64,000 nt of DNA from positions 186,001-250,000 of the forward strand of contig CANMEI010000004.1 of assembly GCA_947496695.1 (NCBI GenBank), read 5' to 3'. Source of the stretch: an uncultured Cellulophaga sp. (GTDB lineage: Bacteria > Bacteroidota > Bacteroidia > Flavobacteriales > Flavobacteriaceae). Shown here one piece after another: positions 17,332 through 27,925 of the stretch (the first letter of the stretch is position 1; every line of letters starts with the position of its first letter). The position numbers and the translations under genes are program-made. The notes under the pieces were generated by a model. The model searched no databases and had not been told where the DNA came from. It saw only the letters and a list, made by a program, of their open reading frames with translations.

Positions 17332-18291
17332 TTAGTTAGGCCTATGATATAACTCATCAGGATTATCTTTTACTTGTTTTTCAAATAAGCGTTGTTGTTG
17401 TTTAACTGTAAGCGTGCTACCATCATGACTCCAACCTGGAGGTCCAAATATATACATTAACTTATGAGAAATCTTCTTTGACCTCTTCATGTCTTGCCAA
17501 ATATCTTTGAATTCATGAGTTAAAATAACAATAGGATTATTCGAACTCGGTGCATGAATAACTCCATATTTAACATCAATACTATCATCTAACTCTAACC
17601 ACGTACCAAACATTCTATCAAAAATATTTAAAAATCCACCATGATTTTTATCTAAATATTCTACATTTTGAGCATGATGCACTTGATGCATTGTATGTGT
17701 ATTCATAAATTTCTCGAAAATTCCTAATTTCGGCAATAAGACTGTATGTAATTGAAATTGCCATAAAGCCTCAATACCTAAACAAAAAACCACCATTTCA
17801 GGTGAAAAACCAATTGCCGGCATCCACATATAAAACAAAGGCTTATAAAGCAATGTAAACCAACCATTACGCACTGCTGTTCCTAAATTAAAATTATCTG
17901 AAGAATGATGAACAATATGTGCCGCCCATAAAATACGAATTTCATGATTAGCCCTATGAAACCAATAATATGTAAAATCATCTGCTAATTGACACAAAAG
18001 CCAAACATACCAAGCATAACCAAAAGCCTCATACCCCATTATATTCGTACGAACACCATTAACTTCTGGATTAAAAAATTCGTATACATATGTAAAAATA
18101 ACAATTGCAGAAACCACTTTAAGCAAAGCCGCTAGAATTGCCGAACCTACCCCCATAAATCCGCTTGCAAAAAGATCATTCCAATCATATAAATCATGAT
18201 GTTCATCATGATTTTTACTATACGTTAATTCTAATAAAATAAATATAATAAAACACGGGGCTCCGTAAACAAGGGGGTTTGTTAAATCCAT
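17332..18291 (-). CDS. Sterol desaturase / fatty acid hydroxylase family protein
   Basis: The 319-residue membrane di-iron enzyme shows the histidine clusters of the FA_hydroxylase family: YYWFHRANHEIR (HxxxH), WAAHIVHHSS (HxxHH) and NTHTMHQVHHAQN (HxxHxxHH). About four transmembrane stretches lie in residues 5-25, 45-70, 95-115 and 155-180. Members hydroxylate or desaturate lipids, including carotenoids, sterol-like molecules and alkylglycerols, so the substrate remains open. No partner genes are adjacent; it starts a minus-strand single-gene unit with its own promoter and terminator. Confidence 0.92.
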   Translation of the reverse strand: MDLTNPLVYGAPCFIIFILLELTYSKNHDEHHDLYDWNDLFASGFMGVGSAILAALLKVVSAIVIFTYVYEFFNPEVNGVRTNIMGYEAFGYAWYVWLLCQLADDFTYYWFHRANHEIRILWAAHIVHHSSDNFNLGTAVRNGWFTLLYKPLFYMWMPAIGFSPEMVVFCLGIEALWQFQLHTVLLPKLGIFEKFMNTHTMHQVHHAQNVEYLDKNHGGFLNIFDRMFGTWLELDDSIDVKYGVIHAPSSNNPIVILTHEFKDIWQDMKRSKKISHKLMYIFGPPGWSHDGSTLTVKQQQRLFEKQVKDNPDELYHRPN

Positions 18292-18308
18292 CAGTTTAAT
18301 TTTTTTTT

Positions 18309-18341
18309 CAAATGTACTACTATTAGCGTATATATAACAAA
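18309..18341 (-). promoter_or_regulatory. -33/-7 promoter of the sterol desaturase family gene
   Basis: On the minus strand TTTG at about 18341-18338 is followed after 21 bp by TACATTTG (18316-18309), a good -33/-7 pair, 17 bp upstream of the ATG. Confidence 0.6.
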
Positions 18342-18375
18342 TCGTTTAACTTTTAAACTTCATCAATTTTATTAG

Positions 18376-18422
18376 TTTTATTTATCTATTTATAGTTAAA
18401 ATTTATAAATAGATAAATAAAA
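18376..18422. repeat. Perfect 19-bp AT-only-type inverted repeat abutting a stop codon
   Basis: TTTTATTTATCTATTTATA (18376-18394) and its exact reverse complement (18404-18422) are separated by 9 bases. The right arm touches the stop codon of the alpha/beta hydrolase on the minus strand. There is only one G/C base pair in the stem, and no usual T-tract follows on that strand, though the arm itself ends in A/T runs. It may act as a weak terminator or mRNA 3-prime end stabiliser. Confidence 0.7.
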
Positions 18423-19295
18423 TTACCGAATTAACTCATTTATTCTTTTAATAGCACCGTTTGGCAAGTCCCGTAATGTCATGATATGTAATGTTTCTGT
18501 TTTCCAAAAATTTTTAGGCTCAAGAGCATTTTTGAAAAGATGTTCACCATGACTAAACGGCACATTTTGATCATTAACACTATGAATAATAAGTTTTGGC
18601 GTATTCTTAATTTCTTTAATATCTCTTGATCCAATATAAATTTGATTAAAATCTTCAGGATGATTTCTTACTCTATTTTTCAAAAAATCAAAAGGAGCAT
18701 AATCAATTGCAATTTGCTGTGCAGACTCAAAAGCACCATCCAAAACAAGCGCATCTACCTTATCTTGATTATCTTTAGTTATTTTTATAGCTAATTGACC
18801 TCCTAACGAAATTCCATAAACAATAGTTTTCAAACTATCATTCTTAGTTTTAGACAAAAAATCAGCAAAAGCAATTTCTGTATCTTCTAAAACACCTTTG
18901 TAATTAGGAGAACCTTCCGCCTTACCATAACCTCGCCAATCTGCAGCGTATACAGAAAAACCCGCATCAATAAGTGATTTGTATAGTTTAGAAAGATACA
19001 ATGCATTACCCCCTGAACCATGAATAAAAAAAACATAACCTTTACATTTTATTGGAGTCTTAAATAGGTAATTATAAGTTGTTATTGAATCATTTACCTG
19101 TATTTGGTATTCTTCAAAATTATAACCACCTATACCAATAGTATCTTTTGAAGGACTATATGCAAGTTTAGATTCATCATGATTAATCATTGCTCTTAAA
19201 ACTCCATCTGTTTGGTGTTTATAAACAGCAAACCCAATTACTATAAAAACTACCATTAATACTGTAAAACCCATAATTTTTAATATTTTTTTCAT
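18423..19295 (-). CDS. Alpha/beta hydrolase with N-terminal membrane anchor
   Basis: The 290 residues have an N-terminal hydrophobic segment (residues 5-25, GFTVLMVVFIVIGFAVY) that is a signal anchor. The oxyanion region is FFIHGSGGNALYLS, the nucleophile elbow is VYGISLGGQLA (GxSxG), the acid is probably Asp in HSVNDQNVPFSHGEHLF, and the catalytic His is near HIMTLRDLPNGA. It belongs to the serine aminopeptidase/BEM46-like group; the substrate is unknown. It lies 124 bp downstream of the LytTR gene on the same strand. Confidence 0.87.
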   Translation of the reverse strand: MKKILKIMGFTVLMVVFIVIGFAVYKHQTDGVLRAMINHDESKLAYSPSKDTIGIGGYNFEEYQIQVNDSITTYNYLFKTPIKCKGYVFFIHGSGGNALYLSKLYKSLIDAGFSVYAADWRGYGKAEGSPNYKGVLEDTEIAFADFLSKTKNDSLKTIVYGISLGGQLAIKITKDNQDKVDALVLDGAFESAQQIAIDYAPFDFLKNRVRNHPEDFNQIYIGSRDIKEIKNTPKLIIHSVNDQNVPFSHGEHLFKNALEPKNFWKTETLHIMTLRDLPNGAIKRINELIR

Positions 19296-19419
19296 TTTTA
19301 TTTTTTTTAAGTTAAAGCAAACTAAAAACAGAATAAACCGAAGTAGAAATAATAGGTATTCATCGCTTATAATAGTGACAAAACAATATATTTAGGGATT
19401 AATTGATACAAATAAGGGA

Positions 19420-20238
19420 TTAATTGAATAGCCCTTTTATTGCTTTATAAGAAGGTCTCGCTACAGGAATCTCCTCTTTAAAAAACGTTGAAATTAGTAT
19501 TGCTTTTTGAGAATTTCCTTTTATTTTAAAAGAATGATTTGGATTTATTAAATAAGAACGGTGTGATTGAACCAGAAAAGGCACCTGAATTAATATATCT
19601 GATAACTTTGAACGTAACATTTTATGCCTCAAAACTTCATCTTTATAATAAACAACTACATAATTATCTTCAGATTTTACATATAATAATTGATTTTCCA
19701 AAATAACTAGTTCATCTTTAGCATAATCACCTTTAATTGTCAATTTATTCGAAATGTTATTGATTTCCTCACTAACACCATTCTTTAAATTAGTACTTGA
19801 TTTTACAGAAAACAAATAACGCAACACTGTTTTAGTAAAAATAATAAGAGGTAAAACTGGTAAAAAAAGGTGATAAAAGAAAAGTAAAAATCTTATAAAT
19901 GAGAGTGATTGATGCTCAAATACCACATCTAAATAAAAATAACCTATAATAGCACCCGAAAGAGAAGATAAGCATATAAATACTATTTCATTCCATAAAA
20001 ACCAATGACTTTTTTTTCTAAAGAAATAAATTGAAGATAAATGAGATAATATGTAATTTACAAATTCTGAAAAACCAAACCCAATTAATAAAATTTCCCC
20101 ATATGGATTATCAAAATTATTAAGATTAAAAGGTTGTAGACTTATTAAAATAAAACTCAACAAGGTCCCTATTATAATCCCAATAAAAATATGGAGCTTA
20201 TAAGAGGGATTATATGGAAATGTTTTATTTAAAGTCAT
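19420..20238 (-). CDS. Membrane-bound LytTR-domain transcriptional regulator
   Basis: The 272 residues have four transmembrane segments in the first 140 residues (about 15-35, 48-68, 82-105, 112-140) and a C-terminal LytTR DNA-binding domain (about 165-270). The domain includes ENQLLYVKSEDNYVVVYYKD and VPFLVQSHRSYLINPNHSF, the typical FxRxHRSYLVN block. There is no receiver domain. Membrane-tethered LytTR regulators are common in Bacteroidetes and their signals are unknown. It begins 26 bp after the parC stop, so it may be read from the parE-parC message, although no functional link is apparent. Confidence 0.88.
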   Translation of the reverse strand: MTLNKTFPYNPSYKLHIFIGIIIGTLLSFILISLQPFNLNNFDNPYGEILLIGFGFSEFVNYILSHLSSIYFFRKKSHWFLWNEIVFICLSSLSGAIIGYFYLDVVFEHQSLSFIRFLLFFYHLFLPVLPLIIFTKTVLRYLFSVKSSTNLKNGVSEEINNISNKLTIKGDYAKDELVILENQLLYVKSEDNYVVVYYKDEVLRHKMLRSKLSDILIQVPFLVQSHRSYLINPNHSFKIKGNSQKAILISTFFKEEIPVARPSYKAIKGLFN

Positions 20239-20264
20239 TAAATAGTTAAACCTGAAAATAAAAA

Positions 20265-22880
20265 TTAGAACAATGAAGCTTGAGAACCATCTTCATCGTC
20301 ATTAGCTTTTTTATCGTTTTTTTCACTATCAGACTCACCAACTACTTTTTTTAATTCTTCATCAGGGTCTACATACTCTAAAGGCTCTAAAGTATTAATA
20401 TTTTTCACCTTATCAGAAGTCAACTGATTACCTAAAGCTTTTATTCCCTTAACAGATATAAAATCTTCAATATCAATTTCTTGACTAGGCTTCACATCTT
20501 TACCTCTAGGCTTCACAAACTCAAGCTCAACAACTGGCCTCCAATCAGTAGAAACCAATTCTAAAACTGTTTTTGGATGCTCAGAAATAAATAAATCTTC
20601 ACGGTTTTCATTTTCAATCAAGAAACGCTTAATATAATATTTCTCCTTTTCACCATCGTAGTAAATTGCTGATATAGGTTTTTTAGGAATCCATTTTTCT
20701 AAGACAATCATATCTTGATCAAAATGAGAAGAAAGCTCCGGAGGAAATGTTTTTACAAATCCTTTTTGAGTAATAACAAGTAATAAATCTTCACCCTTAA
20801 ATTCACCTAGCAACTCACCTCTTCCATCCACATTTAATCTTCTAACAATGTCATCAAACCAAATTTTACGTGGTTTTAAGGTAGAAACACCTTTTTCTTT
20901 CAACTCAATACGCTTAACAGGGTATTTAGTTACCAGATTTCCTTTTGAAGATCTTCCTTTTATAAGAATATCTGCAAAATCAATATCCCATTTCAATTTT
21001 TTAATACTGCCTGCTTGTCTTAAAAGCACCGTAATAATCTCTGCCTCACCATTTGGATTCGCAGAAAAATATAAAACATCTGAATTAGAGCTACCATTCG
21101 TTAAATCATAAATTTTATCTCTTGTAACAGCCGTTACATTAAATCTTTTTATATAACTAGGCCCACCTTTACCATCTTTATATATCATATTATAAATGGT
21201 ACGCTTATCTTTTTTCTTAAAAACAGCAACATGAAGTATATTTTTACCAACAAAAATTTTTGAATCAACCTTAGTTATCATCATCTCACCCTGCTTAGTC
21301 ATTACTATAATATCATCTATATCTGAACAATCAGTAACATACTCATCACGCTTTAATGATGTACCAACAAAACCTTCTTCTCTATTCACATAAAGTTTTG
21401 TGTTACGAATAACTACTTTTGTAGCTTCAATATCATCAAAAATTCTTATTTCAGATTTACGTTCACGCCCTTCTCCATATTTAGATTTCAGATTTTTAAA
21501 ATAATCAATAGTAAAATCAATTATATGCTCTAGATGGTGTTTTACTTGTGCAATTCTTTCATCTAGACTATCAATAAGCTGTTGCGCTTTATCAATATCA
21601 AATTTAGAAATACGTTTAATACGAATTTCAGTAAGCCTTACAATATCTTCTTCTGTTACTGCTCGTTTTAAGTGTTTTATATGTGGCTTCAAGCCTTTAT
21701 CTATGGCAGAAATAACACCTTCCCAAGTTTCCTCCTCTTCTATATCACGATATATACGATTTTCAATAAATATTCGCTCTAATGAAGCAAAATGCCATTG
21801 TTCTTCTAATTCCCCAAGCTGCACTTCTAATTCTGCTTTTAACAACTTAACAGTCAAATCTGTTGATTGTTTTAGCATTTCTGTCACTCCAATAAATAGT
21901 GGCTTATTATCTTCTATAATACAACCTAAAGGAGAAATTGAAGTTTCACAAGCTGTAAAAGCATATAAAGCATCAATTGTTTTATCAGGTGATAAACCAG
22001 AAGGTAAATGCACTAAAATCTCAACATCGGCAGCTGTATTATCTTCAATTTTACGAACTCTAATTTTACCTTTTTCGTTCGCTTTTAAAATAGAATCTAT
22101 TAAACTAGAAGTATTAGTAGAGTATGGTATCTCACTAATAACCAGTGTGTTTTTATCTAATTGAGCTATTTTAGCTCTCACACGAATTTTCCCACCTCTT
22201 AATCCGTCATTATAATTACTAACATCAATAATACCAGCAGTAGGAAAATCTGGATAAATAATAAATTTTTGTCCTTTTAGGTGCTTTATAGACGCATCAA
22301 TAAGCTCTATAAAATTGTGAGGCAATACTTTTGTAGACAAACCAACAGCAATACCCTCTGCTCCTTGCGCAAGCAATAATGGAAATTTTACAGGAAGATT
22401 TACAGGTTCTTTTTTTCTACCATCATAAGAAGCCTGCCATTCTGTAATTTTAGGACTAAATATAACTTCAAGAGCAAATTTTGATAATCTTGCCTCAATA
22501 TACCTTGATGCCGCTGCTCTATCTCCTGTTAAAATATTACCCCAGTTACCCTGAGTATCAATCAACAAGTCTTTTTGGCCAATTTGCACCATAGCATCCG
22601 CAATACTAGCATCACCATGGGGGTGATACTGCATTGTATGCCCTACAACATTTGCAACTTTATTATAACGACCGTCATCAAGCTCTTTTAAAGAATGCAT
22701 AATCCTTCTTTGAACAGGTTTAAAACCATCTTCTATAGCAGGTACTGCACGTTCTAAAATCACATAAGAAGCGTAATCTAAAAACCAATCTTTATACATT
22801 CCAGTTACCTTGGTTAAGGTATCTTGAGAGCCTTCTTGGTTATCAATATTTTCTTCGTTCAATTCTTCACTTTCTTCCAT
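20265..22880 (-). CDS. parC: DNA topoisomerase IV subunit A (ParC-type)
   Basis: The 871-residue type IIA topoisomerase subunit cuts and rejoins DNA through a catalytic tyrosine. The N-terminal breakage-reunion domain has DGFKPVQRRIMHSLKEL, HPHGDASIADAMVQIGQKD and the tyrosine in RAAASRYIEARLSKFALE, giving R-Y at about residue 127. A coiled region and a C-terminal domain of degenerate beta-pinwheel blades follow, ending in a short acidic tail (DSEKNDKKANDDEDGSQ). Pairing with the 620-residue GyrB-like gene 31 bp upstream supports topoisomerase IV over gyrase, whose subunits are usually longer and separate in this group. Confidence 0.93.
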   Translation of the reverse strand: MEESEELNEENIDNQEGSQDTLTKVTGMYKDWFLDYASYVILERAVPAIEDGFKPVQRRIMHSLKELDDGRYNKVANVVGHTMQYHPHGDASIADAMVQIGQKDLLIDTQGNWGNILTGDRAAASRYIEARLSKFALEVIFSPKITEWQASYDGRKKEPVNLPVKFPLLLAQGAEGIAVGLSTKVLPHNFIELIDASIKHLKGQKFIIYPDFPTAGIIDVSNYNDGLRGGKIRVRAKIAQLDKNTLVISEIPYSTNTSSLIDSILKANEKGKIRVRKIEDNTAADVEILVHLPSGLSPDKTIDALYAFTACETSISPLGCIIEDNKPLFIGVTEMLKQSTDLTVKLLKAELEVQLGELEEQWHFASLERIFIENRIYRDIEEEETWEGVISAIDKGLKPHIKHLKRAVTEEDIVRLTEIRIKRISKFDIDKAQQLIDSLDERIAQVKHHLEHIIDFTIDYFKNLKSKYGEGRERKSEIRIFDDIEATKVVIRNTKLYVNREEGFVGTSLKRDEYVTDCSDIDDIIVMTKQGEMMITKVDSKIFVGKNILHVAVFKKKDKRTIYNMIYKDGKGGPSYIKRFNVTAVTRDKIYDLTNGSSNSDVLYFSANPNGEAEIITVLLRQAGSIKKLKWDIDFADILIKGRSSKGNLVTKYPVKRIELKEKGVSTLKPRKIWFDDIVRRLNVDGRGELLGEFKGEDLLLVITQKGFVKTFPPELSSHFDQDMIVLEKWIPKKPISAIYYDGEKEKYYIKRFLIENENREDLFISEHPKTVLELVSTDWRPVVELEFVKPRGKDVKPSQEIDIEDFISVKGIKALGNQLTSDKVKNINTLEPLEYVDPDEELKKVVGESDSEKNDKKANDDEDGSQASLF

Positions 22881-22911
22881 TCAGAAGTAATCGTATTATT
22901 TTGGTTTCTAT

Positions 22912-24774
22912 TTAGTTATCTTCTACTAAGTCTAACTCTACTTTAAGGTTTTCTATAATAAATTTTTGCCTGTCAGGTGTATTTTTACCCATGTAAAATT
23001 CCAATAAACTCTCAATAGACATGGACTTATCTAACATTACAGGTTCTAAACGAATATCACCTCCAATAAAATGTTTAAATTCATCTGGAGAAATTTCCCC
23101 CAAACCTTTAAATCGAGTTATTTCAGGTTTTCCTGTCAAAGCTTCCATTGCCTCTTGTTTTTCTTCTGGGCTATAACAATAATATGTTTTCTTTTTATTT
23201 CTAACCCTAAATAATGGGGTTTGCAAAATATACAAATGATTTTCTTTAATTAATTCTGGAAAGAACTGTAAAAAGAATGTAATTAACAGTAAACGAATGT
23301 GCATACCATCAACATCAGCATCGGTAGCTATTACAATATTATTATATCTTAAATCTTCCATTGAATCTTCAATATTCAATGCCGCTTGTAATAAATTAAA
23401 TTCTTCATTTTCGTAAACTATCTTTTTACTCATACCATATGAGTTTAAAGGTTTACCTCTAAGACTGAATACAGCTTGCGTATTCACATCACGTGACTTT
23501 GTAATTGAACCCGAAGCCGAATCTCCCTCAGTAATAAATAAAGTACTTTCTAAATACCTATCATTTTTAGTGTCTCCTAAATGAACACGACAATCACGTA
23601 ATTTTTTATTATGCAGACTTGCTTTTTTAGCTCTATCTTTTGCTAATTTACGAATACCAGAAAGTTCCTTACGTTCTTTCTCAGCTTGCATAATTTTACG
23701 CTGTAGCTTTTCTGCTGTGTCAGGGTTCTTATGCAAGTAATTGTCAAGCTTTGTTCCTATAAAATCATTAATATAAGTACGAACCGTAGGAAACTCACCT
23801 CCCATATCGGTAGAACCTAGCTTTGTTTTTGTTTGACTCTCAAAAACAGGCTCCATTACTTTTATTGCTATTGCCGATATAATTGACTTACGAATATCAG
23901 AAGCATCATAACTTTTACCGTAAAAATCACGAATTGTACGTGCTAATGCCTCACGGAAAGCCGCTTGATGCGTTCCACCTTGTGTAGTATGTTGCCCGTT
24001 TACAAAAGAATGATATTCTTCACTATACTGGGTTTTACTATGCGTAATAGCTACTTCAATATCATCGCCTTTTAAATGAATAACAGGATACAACATATCA
24101 TCTACATTGTTATTATCTTCTAAAAGATCTTTAAGTCCGTTTTCTGAATGAAACTTTTCTCCATTAAAAACTATTGTTAACCCAGGGTTTAGGTAAACAT
24201 AATTTTTAAGCATTCGTTCTATATATTCATTACGAAACTTATAGTTTTTAAAAATTACCTCATCTGGTATAAAGGAAACCTTTGTTCCTTTTCTTTTTGA
24301 AGAGTCAACAGGACCTTCTTCTGCTACTAAATTTCCTTGATGAAATTCTGCTGTCTTTAATTTATTTTCTCTTGAAGATTCTACTTTAAAAAATGTTGAT
24401 AACGCATTTACTGCTTTTGTACCAACTCCATTTAATCCCACTGATTTTTTAAAAGCTCTAGAATCATACTTACCTCCAGTATTCATTTTAGAAACTACGT
24501 CAACTACTTTCCCTAAAGGGATACCACGACCATAATCTCGAACTGAAACTAAGTTTTCTTTAATGTTAATTTCAATTGTACGGCCTGAACCCATTACAAA
24601 TTCATCAATACAGTTATCTATAACTTCTTTTACAAGAATATAAATACCATCATCAGCTGAAGAACCATCACCTAATTTACCTATATACATACCAGGGCGC
24701 ATACGAATATGCTCTTTCCAGTCTAATGATCGAATATTATCTTCAGTATATTGTGTATTTGTATTGTCTGCCAT
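22912..24774 (-). CDS. parE: DNA topoisomerase IV subunit B (ParE-type)
   Basis: The 620-residue ATPase subunit has the GHKL motifs [46 protein letters not shown] and QGGTHQAAF. The TOPRIM motifs are [13 protein letters not shown] and [15 protein letters not shown], and the C-terminal [16 protein letters not shown] block is followed by [17 protein letters not shown]. Length and the absence of the long gyrase insertion favour ParE. It is the first gene of the parE-parC(-LytTR) unit. The 166-bp upstream region contains a small GTTGCTA/TAGCAAC palindrome and the ychF terminator. Confidence 0.93.
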   Translation of the reverse strand: MADNTNTQYTEDNIRSLDWKEHIRMRPGMYIGKLGDGSSADDGIYILVKEVIDNCIDEFVMGSGRTIEINIKENLVSVRDYGRGIPLGKVVDVVSKMNTGGKYDSRAFKKSVGLNGVGTKAVNALSTFFKVESSRENKLKTAEFHQGNLVAEEGPVDSSKRKGTKVSFIPDEVIFKNYKFRNEYIERMLKNYVYLNPGLTIVFNGEKFHSENGLKDLLEDNNNVDDMLYPVIHLKGDDIEVAITHSKTQYSEEYHSFVNGQHTTQGGTHQAAFREALARTIRDFYGKSYDASDIRKSIISAIAIKVMEPVFESQTKTKLGSTDMGGEFPTVRTYINDFIGTKLDNYLHKNPDTAEKLQRKIMQAEKERKELSGIRKLAKDRAKKASLHNKKLRDCRVHLGDTKNDRYLESTLFITEGDSASGSITKSRDVNTQAVFSLRGKPLNSYGMSKKIVYENEEFNLLQAALNIEDSMEDLRYNNIVIATDADVDGMHIRLLLITFFLQFFPELIKENHLYILQTPLFRVRNKKKTYYCYSPEEKQEAMEALTGKPEITRFKGLGEISPDEFKHFIGGDIRLEPVMLDKSMSIESLLEFYMGKNTPDRQKFIIENLKVELDLVEDN

Positions 24775-24881
24775 ATTGGGATTTATTCGAAAGCGTTGCT
24801 AATATAGCAACTGTAATTGAAAGATAAAATAGCATGTGCCGAAAGTAATCAACAATAAACATTTTATTTTTGTTGATAGTA

Positions 24882-24918
24882 TAAAAAAGCCTTACTTATT
24901 AAAAATAAGTAAGGCTCA
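24882..24918 (-). terminator. Terminator of ychF
   Basis: A perfect 13-bp stem AGCCTTACTTATT/AATAAGTAAGGCT with a 3-base loop is followed on the minus strand by six T residues. It is 23 bp beyond the ychF stop. Confidence 0.93.
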
Positions 24919-24940
24919 CCTTCATATTTATATTATAAAA

Positions 24941-26035
24941 CTATACGTTAAATCTAAAATGCATTACATCACCATCTTTAACAATATACTCTTTACCTTC
25001 TACTCTCATTTTTCCAGCTTCTTTTACTTTAGCTTCACTGCCAAATGCTACGTAATCACTATACGCAATAACTTCAGCTCTAATAAAACCTTTTTCAAAA
25101 TCGGTATGTATAACACCAGCAGCTTGTGGAGCAGTTGCACCAACAGGAATTGTCCAAGCACGCACTTCTTTAACACCTGCAGTAAAATAAGTCTCTAAAT
25201 TCAATAATTTATAAGCACCACGAATCAATTTACCTGAACCTGGCTCTTCTAAACCTAAATCTTCTAAAAACATTTGTCTTTCTTCATATGTTTCTAACTC
25301 TGTAATATCAGCTTCAGTACCAACAGCTAAAAAGATAACCTCAGCATTTTCTTCTGCTACCGCTTCTTTTACCTTTTCTACATAAGCATTACCACTTACA
25401 GCAGATTCTTCATCTACATTACACACATACATTACAGGCTTATCTGTAATAAATTGTAATGGATGCACATACTCAGCATGATCTTCAGGAGAAACCTCAA
25501 CAGCTCTTACCGAAGTACCAGCCTCTAAAGCTTCTTTTATCTTTAATAGTACAGCTTCTTCTTTTTGAGCTTCTTTATTACCTGTTTTAGCAGTTCTTTT
25601 AACTTTCTCTAATTTTTTATCTACAGTCTCTAAATCTTTCAACTGCAATTCCATATCAATAGTCTCTTTATCTCTAATAGGATCAACAGAACCATCAACA
25701 TGAACAATATTATCATTATCAAAACAACGTAAAACATGTAAAATAGCATCAGTTTCACGAATATTTCCTAAAAACTGATTTCCTAAACCTTCACCTTTAC
25801 TTGCTCCCTTTACTAAACCAGCAATATCAACAATTTCAACAGTTGCAGGCAAAACACGCTCAGGAACTACCAACTCTTCTAATTTTTGCAATCTTGGGTC
25901 TGGCACATTTACCACTCCTATATTAGGTTCTATTGTACAAAAAGGAAAGTTTGCACTTTGAGCCTTTGCATTAGACAAACAATTAAATAATGTGGACTTA
26001 CCCACATTTGGCAATCCTACGATTCCTGCTTTCAT
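24941..26035 (-). CDS. ychF: Redox-regulated ATPase YchF
   Basis: YchF is a conserved OBG-family P-loop protein that prefers ATP and binds the ribosome; it represses oxidative stress responses in E. coli. The 364 residues show G1 [16 protein letters not shown]3 [20 protein letters not shown] and G4-like [11 protein letters not shown] (the NxxE form characteristic of YchF, in place of NKxD), and a C-terminal TGS-type domain with [20 protein letters not shown]. It is a single-gene unit with its own promoter and terminator. Confidence 0.96.
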   Translation of the reverse strand: MKAGIVGLPNVGKSTLFNCLSNAKAQSANFPFCTIEPNIGVVNVPDPRLQKLEELVVPERVLPATVEIVDIAGLVKGASKGEGLGNQFLGNIRETDAILHVLRCFDNDNIVHVDGSVDPIRDKETIDMELQLKDLETVDKKLEKVKRTAKTGNKEAQKEEAVLLKIKEALEAGTSVRAVEVSPEDHAEYVHPLQFITDKPVMYVCNVDEESAVSGNAYVEKVKEAVAEENAEVIFLAVGTEADITELETYEERQMFLEDLGLEEPGSGKLIRGAYKLLNLETYFTAGVKEVRAWTIPVGATAPQAAGVIHTDFEKGFIRAEVIAYSDYVAFGSEAKVKEAGKMRVEGKEYIVKDGDVMHFRFNV

Positions 26036-26056
26036 CAGTTTATTTTTTTAACGATG

Positions 26057-26064
26057 CAAATATA
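26057..26064 (-). promoter_or_regulatory. -7 promoter element for ychF
   Basis: TATATTTG on the minus strand is a full match, 21 bp upstream of the ATG at 26035. Confidence 0.5.
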
Positions 26065-26245
26065 GTTTTTACTATGATAAATTATACAATATATAAAAAC
26101 AAAGATATTTTTTATGAAATCATCAATTCACCTAATTATTTTCAATGTTTTTAAAAAAAACTTAGAAGATTATTAGTAAAATAACTACTTTAACGTTTCA
26201 TTAACCAATTTCACCCCTAAAACCACAAAACTTTAAGCCTAGATA

Positions 26246-26821
26246 ATGCATACTAATAAAGAAGAAATTTTATGGCGTTTATTTTTAGAAGGCAATGCTG
26301 ATGCATTTTCTGCTATCTTTAAGCTATATTATTCTTCTTTACATAATTACGGGTTAAAAATTTGCAATAACACTCAAGCTACTGAAGACTGTTTGCAGAA
26401 TTTCTTTATATACCTATATGAACATAGACAAGGTATTAAAGAGGTGAAAAGTGTAAAATCATATTTATTTATTTCATTTAGAAGATCACTATTAGTCTAT
26501 TTAAAAAAGGAACGTACTTATACGGATATTGAAAAGGTTAAAGCTAAATCATTAAATTTTGAATTTTCTGCTGAAGAATTAAAAATAAATCAGGAATTTA
26601 CTACCGCAAAAAAAGAAATAGTTACTAAAATATTAAATACACTATCTTCTAGAGAAAGAGAAGTTATCTACTTAAAATATTATAGTAAACTTTCAACTTC
26701 TGATATCGCCTCTACAATGAGTATTACATACCAAAGCGTATCAAACACACTACAAAAAGCCTTTACTAAACTTAGAAACAACATAGAAAACAACATGTTG
26801 GCCGCTGTTTTAAAAAAATAA
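26246..26821 (+). CDS. ECF sigma factor of a FecI/FecR locus
   Basis: The 191 residues contain sigma region 2 (about 20-90: LFLEGNADAFSAIFKLYYSS, then TEDCLQNFFIYLYEHR) and region 4 (about 128-180: LSSREREVIYLKYYSKLSTS and QSVSNTLQKAFTKLRNN). It belongs to the Bacteroidetes FecI-like ECF group that pairs with FecR-type anti-sigma proteins. The FecR gene starts 90 bp downstream and a TonB receptor follows. It would transcribe the receptor gene when an outer membrane signal arrives. Confidence 0.93.
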   Translation: MHTNKEEILWRLFLEGNADAFSAIFKLYYSSLHNYGLKICNNTQATEDCLQNFFIYLYEHRQGIKEVKSVKSYLFISFRRSLLVYLKKERTYTDIEKVKAKSLNFEFSAEELKINQEFTTAKKEIVTKILNTLSSREREVIYLKYYSKLSTSDIASTMSITYQSVSNTLQKAFTKLRNNIENNMLAAVLKK

Positions 26822-26911
26822 ATACATTTTTTTAATTTTTTTAGGGTATAAAAATAAAATACACATCTCTTACTTAATATAAAGGCATAAAGCCAATCTT
26901 TTATATTACGC

Positions 26912-27907
26912 ATGGAGAATAATAAACAGCATCTTTTAGAAAATCTTTTAAATGATACCTCTTTTGAAAATTGGGTATACAAAAAGAATAGAAACGATAT
27001 TGCTTTTTGGAATAATTGGATACAGGATAATGCTGACCAAGTTGATACTATTTATAATGCTAGAGATATTATATTAGGAATTAATTTTAAACACAAAACA
27101 CTAGACAAAGCTTATATCGATAATAAATTAAATTTTGTTTTAGATAAAATTAATGTTACTCCTTCACCTAAAAACAACACTAAATCTTCATACAATAAAA
27201 AAGCATTAGCACTACCTGCAATATTAGCGAGTGTTTTATTATTCTTTTTCTTGTATTATAATTTTCAAACTAATGAAATAATACACAAAACAGGTTTTGG
27301 CGAGATTATTAATTTAAAATTACCTGATGGAACAACAGTTGTTTTAAACGGTAATTCTGAATTAAAATATGAAAAAGAAAATCCTAGAGATGTTATGCTT
27401 CAAGGTGAAGCATATTTTAAAGTAAAATCTAAACCTTCTACAAAAGCAAAGTTTTGGGTTACTACAAATGATTTAAAAGTAGAAGTTTTCGGGACACAAT
27501 TTAATGTAAATACTCGTAATGAAAAAACAAATGTATTACTTGATGAAGGCTCTATAAGTTTATTGCTTGAAAATGGTGACTCTCAAAAAATGGTGCCTGG
27601 AGAAATTGTTTCATACTCTAAAAACAATGAAAACTTTATGCACGAGAAAGTCAGCAATAAAATTAAATATGCACATTGGAAAAATGGCACCTACATATTT
27701 AACAACATATCTCTTTTTGAAGTAATGAAATACATAGAAAACACCTATGGTATTACTTCTGAATTTACTGATACTAATTCTAAAAATATTTTAATAACTG
27801 GCGGAATTCCTAACGAAAATTTAAAAATATGTATTGATGCAATTGAAAAATCCGCAGGCATCACAATAAAAAAATATGAAAACAAACTCTTAATTACGAA
27901 CAACTAA
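26912..27907 (+). CDS. FecR-family anti-sigma factor / transmembrane sensor
   Basis: The 331 residues have a short cytoplasmic N-terminus (FENWVYKKNRNDIAFWNNWI, the usual sigma-binding W-rich region). A transmembrane helix lies at about 91-110 (LPAILASVLLFFFLYYNF). The periplasmic FecR domain (about 120-215: GFGEIINLKLPDGTTVVLNG, then GEAYFKV and FGTQFNVNTR) and a C-terminal DUF4974 domain (about 255-331) that contacts the receptor's STN domain follow. It is located between the sigma factor and the receptor, with 18 bp to the latter. Confidence 0.94.
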   Translation: MENNKQHLLENLLNDTSFENWVYKKNRNDIAFWNNWIQDNADQVDTIYNARDIILGINFKHKTLDKAYIDNKLNFVLDKINVTPSPKNNTKSSYNKKALALPAILASVLLFFFLYYNFQTNEIIHKTGFGEIINLKLPDGTTVVLNGNSELKYEKENPRDVMLQGEAYFKVKSKPSTKAKFWVTTNDLKVEVFGTQFNVNTRNEKTNVLLDEGSISLLLENGDSQKMVPGEIVSYSKNNENFMHEKVSNKIKYAHWKNGTYIFNNISLFEVMKYIENTYGITSEFTDTNSKNILITGGIPNENLKICIDAIEKSAGITIKKYENKLLITNN

Positions 27908-27925
27908 TTACTAAAACTCACAAAT

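Noticed and set aside
24795..24811. GTTGCTA/TAGCAAC palindrome upstream of parE as an operator
   Set aside because: Arms of 7 bp with a 3-base spacer occur singly, with no matching site or regulator nearby; too little to call.
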